DNA from: Durusdinium trenchii
Lineage: Eukaryota > Sar > Dinophyceae > Suessiales > Symbiodiniaceae
Direction: 5' to 3'
NCBI GenBank assembly: GCA_963970005.1
Contig: CAXAMN010006446.1
Location: 674,864 to 738,863, forward strand
Length of the DNA stretch: 64,000 bases
A program made the position numbers and the translations under genes. A model generated the notes under the pieces. That model made no database searches. It was given only the letters and a program-made list of their open reading frames with translations, and had not been told where the DNA came from. Below, piece after piece: positions 32,041 through 42,400 of this stretch. Within the stretch, counting starts at the first letter, position 1. Each line of letters opens with the position of its first letter.

Positions 32041-33454
32041 AGAGGTGCGACAGCACCACTCCTATTGGCTTATCATAGGGTGTTTGTTGACACCAGTTTG
32101 TACCCTTCTGTTCATATTGAAGAGCGAGTGTAGCCCAAAAACCATCGCATCTCCAGGTCTTCAGAGGTTCGGCTACTGAAAGAACGACACGCGCACGCAC
32201 CGACAAACAAAAACTCGAACATTCGCAGTGCGTTGAAGCAAGGTCGTGGGCCTCATGTGTTCTCCGACACCTGTGGAGAGGCGAGCACGGACCTGTCCAA
32301 GGTCCTGTGGATGGGGTCACACGGTCACACCGGGTGGTGTCCAAGAGCCAATGATAGACTCGTAAGGTGAACCTCAGGAGCTCACACCCTGCTATCGAAC
32401 TTATGACCGTTATGACATGCTACAACCACGTAATGCAAGCCACTTAGAAGCTCAACAAGCAGTCGCGCAGCATGTTGCAGTGGTCACTTGGCAGTTCGGG
32501 TTGGTATGTCGTTTGGCCACGGGGCAGAAATGCGTTGGGAATTTGATGATTTGTGTGGAATGAAGTCCGCTAACCTTATTTGGAATAGGTAGCTCTACTC
32601 ACCAGAGTCCTGCTTCCTGCAGAGTTGATCATCCAGCAACAATGCACACACTTGAATCCAATCTTCTAACCGCTGAATACAACGATGTCCCAACCCATCA
32701 AGTTGAAGAAGGCTGACAAGTATGCTACGAAGAAGATGTGATTGAAGAGTATGCTTTGCCAGGGCAGGGCGCGAGGTTGGATTGCTAGATTGGTCGGCTG
32801 CAAAGTATCACGAACCGCAGTTCTACTGTTGCACTGTTGACCGCCATGATATGATGATAGATGATGCATATATCCTGTCGCAGCTCTTAGGCCCTTCCTG
32901 GGGTGCATGGGACCTTTCAGTGGTCACAAGCAGCCTGGTCTCAGTAACCGCTACTGATGTTCTTTGAAGACCAGCTGAACTGAGTTGTCCCAGGCAATGA
33001 CAGGCATTGCAGCTATTGCAGGGTCTTCTTGAGCATCAATCCAAGACCTCCACCATGTGATGACAATCTTGGGCAGACCTTCGAGAGGGGCTGGATGTTT
33101 GACCATCAGATGTGTCGCCTCCGATGGTCAAATGCTGAGCCTCCGATGTGTTGCCTTGGAAGGCCTTGGAACCTCTTGGAACATTGGTGGGTCTTTTCAG
33201 ACAGTCACATGAAGTAGGAAGTCATATCCATGCAACAGGATGGCAACGGTTGTTGCCTCACTATGGCTGATTGACATGCAAGGTTTGTTGTACAACCACC
33301 CTGTAAGGCATTTGTGTGCTATTGAGGCTGTTTGCACAAAGGACACCGTGTGCATAACAGACCGCAGATATCCTCACATGTTCTTAGCAACTACATGTTC
33401 GATTCCCTCCCGTAATCGCCAGTAGCTCCTGCATTGATCCGAGACTCGCGCGCA
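32041..33454. other. No gene recognised
   Basis: Scattered short frames without bias. CCTCCGATG is repeated around 33118-33147. Confidence 0.35.
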
Positions 33455-33562
33455 GATATCGTCGCCGGCTCGCCCGCTCGCAAGCAGCTTGGCGGGACGG
33501 GTGCGGGTGCGGGCGTGCGGCACGACCCAGTGTGGGCGGCATCGGCAGGCTACTGAAAAAGC
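33455..33562. CDS. Exon-like GC3 island, strand ambiguous
   Basis: Plus reads ADIVAGSPARKQLGGTGAGA then GVRHDPVWAASA, ending at a GC donor. Minus reads PADAAHTGSCRTPAPAPVPP preceded by a TTTCAG acceptor. Both have G/C-rich third positions; the plus reading is slightly more protein-like. No family recognised. Confidence 0.25.
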
Positions 33563-35153
33563 CCTGCAAAAGCCGCTGAAGACACAGGTGGTTCTCTTTT
33601 TTACGGCAGGCATCCTGTAACGACCAGAGAGTAGGAGCAACATGGAGCAAAGGGGTGTGGAGTCTCAATTCATGCGACCAAAGCTGAAGTCGTTGGAAAT
33701 CATTCCCCCTATTTCGAATTGGAGGACCGAGTGGCACTGCTGGTACGCAGCTTGCTATCGATGATAGGGTAAAGTGAAAAGAGACCTCACTGGTTAGTTC
33801 GCTGGGTTAAGGTAGATGCACAGTCACACGCTTAGAAAACAAACTTGGGCAGCATAACTCCTACACTCACTGCAGTCTGAGAAGAGCCCAGAACAGAGAA
33901 GGGGAACTCCCAGGTGGCAGTTGCAGACCAGCTGCTAGACACATCTAAACACAAGTTGCGGGCCATGGCACGGCAACGGAGAGCTAACAGCCTGTCCTGA
34001 TGACATAATATTATAGTGAATTCAAGGCAGGACTGCGGAAATCTTGTTTGGTGTTTGTTTTGTCCCCCCTTCCTGGTTTTGGCACCTCCCTCTGTTTTGG
34101 AGGGGGATACATGTTGTTGGGCACCAGCTACTTAGCTAAAGTGAAAGGTGGCGACGCTACCTCGCCACTGGAGCTGACAGGCTTTGTCATTTTGTGAAAT
34201 AGGATCGAGTGGAGAGAGAGGAATTGTTCAGCGCCTACGCCAGCGAGGCTGACGGAATCCGAACTCGAATGTAGGATTTTGATTCATGAAAACACAAAAA
34301 GCATAATATGAAGATGTTTGTTGCGATCCAGATGCGGGGAAACCTTATGAATCAAGATTCTACATCCATGTTCGGCTTGGACTCTAGTCCCAGTTGATTG
34401 GAGTGCCACATGGATAGCTACGGCGCAAGCGATGACGTTGGAGCACGGTGAGGAGCTGAGCGAATTCCGTGACCTGACTCAGTGAGCTTGGGACATTTCG
34501 ATCCGCACTGGAAGACGTGTAAGGCAGGAGGGAAGCAAAGAGGAAGGATTGGAATTTGGGCGGTCGGAGAGATTTGCTTCTTTGCGCGGACAAAGATGCA
34601 GATGGATCACTCTTTGCGAATGGATGTGATGACGAGATCACATCCATCTGCACCAGATTGCTCTGCGCCATGGATGAAGACGGGCACTGGTAAGCCAACC
34701 ACTCTTTGATGAGTCTTCCGAAGCCAAGCCGTTTCGGAGTGGCACAGGACAGGTGACGAAGGCGACCAAATCGACGGATGGGAGTGTGCCAGCTGACCAC
34801 ACACGAAAAACTTTGCAAGTTGTTTTTGTCCAAACTTAGCAACAGGACCAGCCGACCGGTGCTTTGCCACTGCGTTCGCCGAAGCACAGAGGTCGATTCA
34901 GGTTGTTTTGATGGCATTTGAAAGCTCATTTGCATAGGGTTTCTACGTGGTTTGAAGAGTAGTTTTCGATCAGGTAACCTTCACCGGTGCTCATCAGTTT
35001 CCTCTTTAAAATGAAATCACAAGACAGCAACTCATCCCACCTTGGCTGACAGATCAGAGCAACTCCCTCCAAGGCAGAAGCTGCAAGGTTCAGATCCGTT
35101 CTTATAATATGTCTATATGTCAATATATAGTGAGACCTCTTCCCTTTACACAG
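33563..35153. other. No gene recognised
   Basis: The minus ORF 34384-34935 (183 codons) is long for this DNA but has no recognised motif or codon bias. A short inverted pair, GATGGATCACTCTTTGCGAA near 34602 and GATGTGATGACGAGATCACATC near 34623, folds locally. Confidence 0.35.
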
Positions 35154-35378
35154 TGCTTTGGCGCACCCTCCCCCACCCTGCACACCGCCAAGTCATCGAG
35201 TCGTCAGGTCTACTGTGCTTGCGCCGTGGTGGGTGGCTTGAGACTGCTGCTGGGCTGTCGCTGGCTGGGGCGGCCCAGCTTGCCGTTTGGGGGGGGCGGC
35301 CCCGCTGCAAGGCTTCGGCGGCCAAATGCCCAAGAACTCGGCTCACAGAGGCTGACCAACAAGCTCACCTCGATCTTG
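35154..35378 (+). CDS. Possible plus-strand exon, unassigned
   Basis: TTCCCTTTACACAG|T opens a 75-codon frame with coding-like bias: ESSGLLCLRRGGWLETAAGL, then SLAGAAQLAVWGGRPRCKAS and RTRLTEADQQAHLDLG. It ends at CTTG|GTGTTT. It contains an alanine/leucine-rich hydrophobic segment followed by basic cysteine-containing residues. No family recognised. Confidence 0.35.
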
Positions 35379-37184
35379 GTGTTTGGTGTCTTCCCAGTTT
35401 GGCCGTTTTAGGCTAAGACCATGAGTGACTGTAGTAGTGACCGTGAGATATTCTGGTCTTTTTTTGCACAACCACCACCCAAGTCTTGTACAAACAATTT
35501 GTCTGAAGATCCTGCCCCAAAAACGCCATAAACATATGTTGAGTCATATGTTGCATCATTGCAATTCTCATCCCCAGCTTCTCTTCACCCTCCGGAAACC
35601 GCGGTGCCTTAGCTGACCCCGCGCTGGCGCCAGGTCAGCTCAGGACCTGCTCTACGCTTACTCCGCGGAGCACCAGGTGCTCTTTAGCATGGCCCCTTGG
35701 ATCGAATCGAAGCTTTTCGGCGCTTCCTTGGTCCGGTTCGTTCCGTGCACTGGCGCTGGGTTCGGGGTTCGGCAGGGCAGGCGGACCAATCGGGCCATGG
35801 TTTGTTTTTTTACATCCGCAGCCGGGCAGCTCTCCTACGAATGATTCGTTGATTTTTGCCGTTTTGAATATGGAGAGCTCCACCCCTACAAATAGAGAAT
35901 TGCCGGGCAGAAGTGTTCTTGTTTTTTTGTTTTTCTGTGGCTCAGGTAAGCACTTATACCAAGAACAGGTCCTGTGCCAATTCTCAAAGTACTGGAACCA
36001 CTCCAGTGGTCCTTGAGCTCTACCGGGACCTACCGACTGTTTCAGCCACCTGGGTAATGGCTCAGATGAGATTACTGGCTGGTGACATTCTGAAAGACAG
36101 TGCTTCATTTGTGCTCCATTTGTGCCCACCAAGAGACGGATGTGCACCTCACACGGCAACGTCATGAGTTCGAACGGAGAAACCATGGTTCAGCCGTCAA
36201 CTGACGGAGGCCTCGCTTCCAGTTCCGGGTCGACCTTGTCCATCCAACGCATGGAGTGAGAGAGGAGCCCCACCGAACCAGTGCTTTCTCCGAACGGATC
36301 CTGGTGCTTCGTAGGACGAACGTGCTGCGACGCATGCGTCCAAATCCCGTGCTTCCGCCGCATTGGGGCGGGTCGATCGCTCGGTTCCTTATGTGTTCGG
36401 TCGAAGCAACAGCGAAAAAGACCGACCAAGCCACTGAGGCTGTGGCACACTGGCTGGTGTCCATTTGGGAAGATCTCCACAATTGGTGGGGCCAGCATGT
36501 GCGACCTTCACCGATCAGACACACAGAACCTGTTAAACCTGGAGGGTGGGAGCGTGTCCTTGCAAAGCATGAAAGGTGTCCACGGAAGCAGCGCTGGTGT
36601 CAGTCGTGGGACATCAACTTTCAATTAATATGTACATTGAAATCATTGAAACATATTGGAACACTATATACATTGGAACACTATATATTTCAGGAGCATT
36701 CCGGGGTGGGACCACGGTAGGTGCAGCACCTAAGGCATCCAGTATGATATTTCACGAACGATGAATGCAATCCTACTGGCCCAGACGCCGCTGACCTCCA
36801 AGCCACAATCGGGCAACCGCTTTCAAAAGTCCCAAGACACAGAATGGTAGACGAAGCCAATGACTTTTAGCGAAGCTTGTCCATTTTTGAAAAGGACTTT
36901 GCGCAAACCATGGCAAACCAAATTGGTTTGGGCCAAATCGCCACGCCGAACCGGCCAATCCACTGGGAAACCAAGCAGCCCAACTGGGAAACTGGGAAAC
37001 CTGACATCGAAGCCCAATCTGCGAGAAATTGCTAGGAGATACGAACGGAGGGTCCGCTACCTGGTTGGTTCTTGGTGTTCATTTGGGTGACCGAGCTCGA
37101 CATGGGAGACCGAGCCCCAAGCTTGGGGAGGAAATCGACCAGTCCACCCACTTCCTCCCGTTGTCCCCCCCCATGACTCCCACG
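35379..37184. other. No gene recognised
   Basis: A GC-richer block at 36170-36420 is open on both strands (plus 36256-36720; minus 36162-36524 and 36190-36498) without a convincing choice. ACATTGGAACACTATATA is duplicated near 36669-36687. Confidence 0.35.
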
Positions 37185-37301
37185 GCTGGCACGATGCGAG
37201 CGCCCCGAGAAGCTCGTTCCGCCCACCGTGAGGAGATCCGCGCGGATCTCGTGCTCCGTTCCTTCGTCGGAAGCGACTTCCCGCCAGGACCTTCTTGCGA
37301 G
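37185..37301 (+). CDS. Possible plus-strand exon, unassigned
   Basis: Reads TAGTMRAPREARSAHREEIR then ADLVLRSFVGSDFPPGPSCE with a GAG|GTGGCC donor and biased third positions. A second plus frame continues downstream with HPEYLGPDWANEEESEFRPL (37318-37390), which may be a following exon or a decayed fragment. No family recognised. Confidence 0.3.
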
Positions 37302-38396
37302 GTGGCCTCAGTGCCAAGGACACCCAGAGTACCTTGGTCCAGATTGGGCGAACGAAGAGGAGTCCGAATTTCGCCCACTGCTGAAAGACATCTCGGCGGA
37401 ATGTCTGGTCTTGGCGTTTAAACATGTCTTGGTTTGGAGGGTCGACGTGATCCACGGAGTTGGTTTTATTTATGCACACGAGGATTTCGCACAGATCATG
37501 ATGATCGCAACTCGGATATTTTTTTCTCGTTGGTGGTAGTTTCCATGTGTATCTTAGAAGTTTCCAAGGAGGAGGTTTCAGAAGCCCATCCCACCCAGCC
37601 ACTCCAGCTTGGAGGCCTGATGGTTGATGTCGCTGGTTGGTTGTAAGTGTGTTTTTTTGTAAAGATCGAAGTTTCCTAGGGAAGAATTTCAGAAAGCAAA
37701 CCTATCCCACCCACCAATTTTCCAAATTGGAAAGGCAGACGTTTCTATTTGAAGCCCTTGCAAGATGACAGAAACATTACATCTGTGAGCTTCCATAACT
37801 TCTCTTGGCAGGTTCCATCCACATCATTCATTTTCAGGAATTTCCGTTTGTGCGCAAGTGGCTTCCCAATGGAAATTGAAACTTCAACCACCCTGATGAT
37901 TTTCCAACCTCTTAAAGACAATTCTGTGGGTGTGGGCAGCCCGCTATGCATTCTACTTGAAACTTGAAACTTCCTCCTTGGAAGCTGTTCCTTTCGCATC
38001 TTTGGCTATTTTGAAACTTCTCCCCTTGCAAACTTTGACCTTAAAATAGAAACTCACCTACAACCCCCGCAGCAAAACCCTGGTAGTTCAAAATTGAGTG
38101 GGAGGGGTCAGGCTTGGCATCTGACTAAGCATGGAAAATCACCTACAACCACAAGCCCCATCAAACTTGATGGGCTTGAGCTATTTCGGTTATTTGAAGC
38201 TTCTTCCCTTGGAAACTTCCAAGTTAACATGGAAGCCAACCCACAACAACCAACCAAGAAAATCCTTAGCAAACTCCAAAGTGGAGTTTAGGTGGGTGGG
38301 TGGGATGGAACTGAAAGGCCTCATCTTGGGGCACTTTTGCAACACACAAAGCACTCTTACAACAACAAAAGCATATTGCCAGCGCACTGAAAACTG
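37302..38396. other. Degenerate GAAACTTCC-rich region
   Basis: GAAACTTC(C/T), its complement GGAAG(T)TTC and CTTGGAAAC recur many times between 37530 and 38230, with CCCACC/AACCCAC spacers. It has the look of a decayed long-unit tandem array and shows no gene. Confidence 0.45.
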
Positions 38397-38640
38397 CACC
38401 TCAAGGTCCACAGTGCTGCGCCTGCCATGAAATCTACATTTTAAGGCAAAGCAGTCCACAAAGTAATGCGCTTGCCATGAAATCTACGTGTCAAGGTCCA
38501 CAAAGTGCTGCGCCTGGCACGAAATCCACACGTCAAGGCCGGCAAAATGTTGTGCCTGCCACGAAATATGCACTTCAAGATTCACAAAGTGCTACGCCTG
38601 CTACGAAATCTGCACTTAAAGGCTCACAAAGTTGCACATC
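38397..38640 (+). repeat. About 42-bp tandem repeat, 5-6 copies
   Basis: The unit is built on TGCCATGAAATCTACGTGTC then AAGGTCCACAAAGTGCTGCG with substitutions; later copies carry CACGAAATCCACACGTCAAG and TACGAAATCTGCACTTAAAG. In one frame it encodes a 14-residue repeat (ATKSxxQGxQSAxP). Isolated CACGAAATC/CATGAAATC words continue to about 38905. Confidence 0.7.
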
Positions 38641-39031
38641 AAGATTCACGTTGCAGCAAGAGCTTTTCCAAAGACAACATCAAGATGCCAAAACGCAGCT
38701 TTCGCTCGAGACTTCCTCCGATTTCTGAAAGGGAGCCACATATCCAAAAGTCACGCTTCACTGCACCTGCCACGAAATCAGAGCGCACCTGCCATGAAAT
38801 CTGTACATCGACATCAAACCGCTCCGATCCCTTGCACCTGTCATGACAACGCGACTTTGGACCACCAAAGCATGAGGTTTCTCTTAGCACTTGCCACGAA
38901 AAGTGATCACCAAGCCTGAAAATGCGCACAGCACTGCAACGAGACTCGAAGAGCACCCGCTTGGTCCACCAGATTCTGCAAGCCTGCGCAGTCCAAATGC
39001 ATGATCTCGAGGTGAATGAATGTACTGTAAG

Positions 39032-39419
39032 TAAGTCAAGAAAACACGAACAAACGTGACCCCTAACTTGTCATGTTATGTGTTGATTGTACAGGTGAAC
39101 AAACAGCGTCATACCGACGCGCTATTGGCTCAAGAAACAGGCGCGTCCACGTTTGTTTCAGCTTTCGCGCACGTCGGTCGCTTCGCCCGCCGTGCCGTCG
39201 CATTCGTGCTTCGTGCATTTCGTTAGGTTGCCGTAACGTGCTCCCTTACGTCCGCACACCCCCCAACTGTACACTACGGGTACCAAGTGTTCTGACACCC
39301 CCCGCCGTGTACCGACCCGACAGAGGGTCATCCACTCCATTGCATATCTTGCGGTAACCCTCCCCATCAATAGATTGTGGTGGTTATTCCTTGATATCCC
39401 GGAGTCCTTGTCATTTTCA
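39032..39419 (+). repeat. 5' LTR
   Basis: 388 bp, ends TTTTCA; the 3' copy starts TGAGTC and ends TTTTCA (TG...CA), while here the second base is A. It is identical to 51712-52099 except at 39033 and 39149. It contains TTGGCTCAAG (39125-39134), the last ten bases of the dinoflagellate spliced leader, and a TTCGTTAGG word found again in the element interior. The promoter and polyadenylation site should lie here; no TATA box is evident. Confidence 0.93.
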
Positions 39420-39420
39420 T

Positions 39421-39436
39421 TGGTTATCAGCCGTAG
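39421..39436 (+). promoter_or_regulatory. Putative primer binding site
   Basis: TGGTTATCAGCCG begins one base after the LTR. TGG complements a tRNA CCA end. The sequence is close to the initiator-methionine type TGGTATCAG with one extra T, so the primer tRNA is not certain. Confidence 0.5.
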
Positions 39437-39482
39437 GTCTAACCAACCTACGAGCTTTAATAGTCCGCCTCTCCTAGACTCC

Positions 39483-42400
39483 ATGCCAAGAGTGACACCA
39501 CCCAGATCCCCTCGTGCAGAGACAGCGCCAGCCGCTGCCTCTGGCGCGGGCTCGGTCGATTCGAGTGTTGTTACCACCCCTGACCAAAGACCTGAGCCAG
39601 CAGTTGAGCCTTCGCAAGCCGCTGCTCCAAGCGCGGGTTCGTTAGGGGTAGGCATCCAAGAGCCTGAAGAGGTTGAGGTGACAACCTTGAGGGATTTAGG
39701 TCCGCAAGGCGCTGACGCGCTGAACCTATACCTCGACACCCAGAGGCCACCAGCCGCTGCCGCAGGCGCGGGTTCGGATAGCTCGAAATGGGCTGGAGCA
39801 GCCTCAGAAGCTGATTCTGGTCCGACGCTCTTTCCGCCATCTGTGATCACACATGAGGATAGAGAACTTGAGCTTGAGGAACCATTCGCCGGTCCAGCTA
39901 ATCTGGAGGCCTCGGATCCACCGGGCGAGGGTGCTGCTGCTGTATGCGCGGCACCCGTTGACCCTGTTGGAGAGACCATCCCTAACTCCTCGGATCAAGT
40001 CCATCAGGACCCCGAGCATTCGTTAGGCAATACCCAAGCCGCCTCCGCCGACCAAGACCTGCCGGTCCCGGTGGAGAAGGGTTCGAATTCCCTCAACCTC
40101 GTAGACCAAGACCAGCCGGTCCCTACGCTGGACGAGCCTGAAGAATTCGTTCCACCTGAACGCTTAATTGCACAGGCTTCGTCTACCCCACATAGTCCGC
40201 CTGTCCCCACTAGCAATAATTTCGATCCCCTCGGAGACGACGAAGAGTCAACCGTTGAGGACGAGGAGAACGAAGACACTGCACGACGGATCCAAGAGCA
40301 GCACGACCTCGAGGCCGCCTTGGAAGCCACTGCAGTTGAGGCCGGTGTTGAGCCGGAGCCTGCAAACGTCGAAAGTGGAGGACAACGGCCGGAGAGTGAG
40401 GGTGGTGAAGCCGCTGCTTCAAGCGCGGGACAGGGGGAGAGGGACCGCACCCGCAGGAGGGGTTGCAGGGCCGGGGCGAAGCACGTCCCTGGACGAGAAA
40501 ACCTCGCCTATGGGAAGACTTCCGAATACATCATCGCTCAACTAGGTGCTTCCACCTATGCACGGTTCGGTAGTCACTTCCATCTCCCACACATCCCACC
40601 TAAGGTGGCCCGCAAGCAATACCAGGAGTGGTTCGGGTACGTCACTCGACACTCTGACAGGTGGGCGTTTAGAACGGACGGGGAATTGCTGTCAGTAGAC
40701 ATTATCCTTCAATGGGCTACCATTCTACCTGAGCTTTGGCAGTTCCTTTATTCCATCAACCCCGCACTGTTGCAAGGTATTCGCCAACCCAAGTGTAGGC
40801 TACCCGAAGGGCCGGGCCATCCCTTCGTGCCTCTTCGCCGTGTGCGTTCAGCCGAAGCTAAGATTGCGACACCAAAGACAGGGTCCGATTTGGGTTCCAA
40901 AGCCTCATCATCTGCCGCTCCCCCTCGCACCGATCGATCTCGGTCTGCCGCACCTAAGGCATCTACAGCCGCTCAGGCGACGACCGGTTCATCACATGCT
41001 GCCGGGGGTTGGCGCCCAACACTTGATCGTGGCCACATTCCGGTCGTGCTCAAGCCTCGTGCCGAAGTTGAAGCCAAGATCAAGTCAGACAAACCGAAGT
41101 CAGAGGCCGCTGGCCCAAAAGCCAAGCAAGCCGCAGCCTCTGGCGCGGGCACTTCGGCACCTGCTAGTAAACCTGCATCCAATAGTCCGACTACTAAGGT
41201 AACGTCAGTCGCTAATCCTACAAGTGCCGGACCTGCACCGTTGAAAGCGGGGAATCCATCCGTCGAAGTGTCCAAGACATCGTCGCCTCTTCACCTTCCC
41301 CCTCCACCAAAAGGCCCAGCACCATTGCCTCCGCAAGGTCCTACACCCGAAGTCAGTCCGTCATATACTGTCCCATCTGCCGCTGCAGTGAGTCCGCCTG
41401 AGCCTGATGCTGACCGTCACGAAGTGACCGTGATGCACAAGCAGGACGACAATCTCGGTCAAGCAGTGTCACAGGAACGGCCTGACAACACAGGCGAGGA
41501 GGAGGAGGCCGGGTTCGAGGAGGAGGAAGAGGTTGAAGAGCAAGGGGCTGCCTCTCGCGAGGCGCCCGTCTCTGACCAGGACCATTCATCACCGAGTGCA
41601 AAAGCCGCTGCCTCTGGCGCGGTACCAGTCCGACCGGTCGTTATGACCCCGGGTCCTGGTGCATTCCTACACCGACATTTGACACCGTTTCGTCTACGCA
41701 GGACCCAATGGGACCGTGAACACGAACCGTCAATGCCGATTGAGGAGGCCCGAGATCGAGTCTACGACTTGGACTGGTCGAACACCCCGCAGGCCGAGGG
41801 CGGCCAGCTATTGCCCCCGTCATCCACCATTCAAGTCAGCCCAAATGCAGACGTATATGAACTTGGTGCTGAAGACTCGGATAATTCCGACCCTGAGGCG
41901 CGTTCTCGCCGCATCCGCAACCTTGAAGGTAGGACTGAAGAGGCTGGCTGGCTCACCTGGCTTGACGGTGAACGTCCTGGGGCTAGCCAACCTAGTCACC
42001 CGAAACCTCAACTTGTCGAGCCAGCATCTAAGCGGGTCCGTGTCGTCGTAACCGCCGATGCACTAAGAGGAACGCCCCCAATAACGCCTCCTCATGTTCG
42101 ACAAGTGATCGTAGTCCCTAAGGGTAAATCTAAGAGTGCATCAACTGCCGACAGACCTAGAGTGCTCATCACCGAGCCTCAGCTTTCGTTGGTAGTTGAC
42201 CCGGTGTTTGTTCCAGCGGTATCGCCACAGCCGCCGCCTTCGGCGCGGGATGTGTCGCCATCGGTCCAAGCACCTATCGCACCGCCAATTGCCAAGTCCC
42301 CTGTTGTCAAGACACCGAGGTCTCGCAGTGCACCACCGTCAATGGTGCCAGTCCATTCGTCCTCCGCGTCACCACAAGCACCCAAACCGCCCTCGAAGGC

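Noticed and set aside
34384..34935. 183-codon minus ORF as a gene
   Set aside because: No motif and no third-position bias; length alone is weak evidence in 64 kb read in six frames.
38477..38846. Overlapping ORFs at 38477-38728 and 38505-38846 as genes
   Set aside because: They translate the 42-bp tandem repeat; no start context, splice signals or codon bias support them.
40078..40100. tRNA B-box-like GGTTCGAATTCC
   Set aside because: It lies inside ORF1 of the retrotransposon; no A box, acceptor stem or matching T-stem could be built around it.
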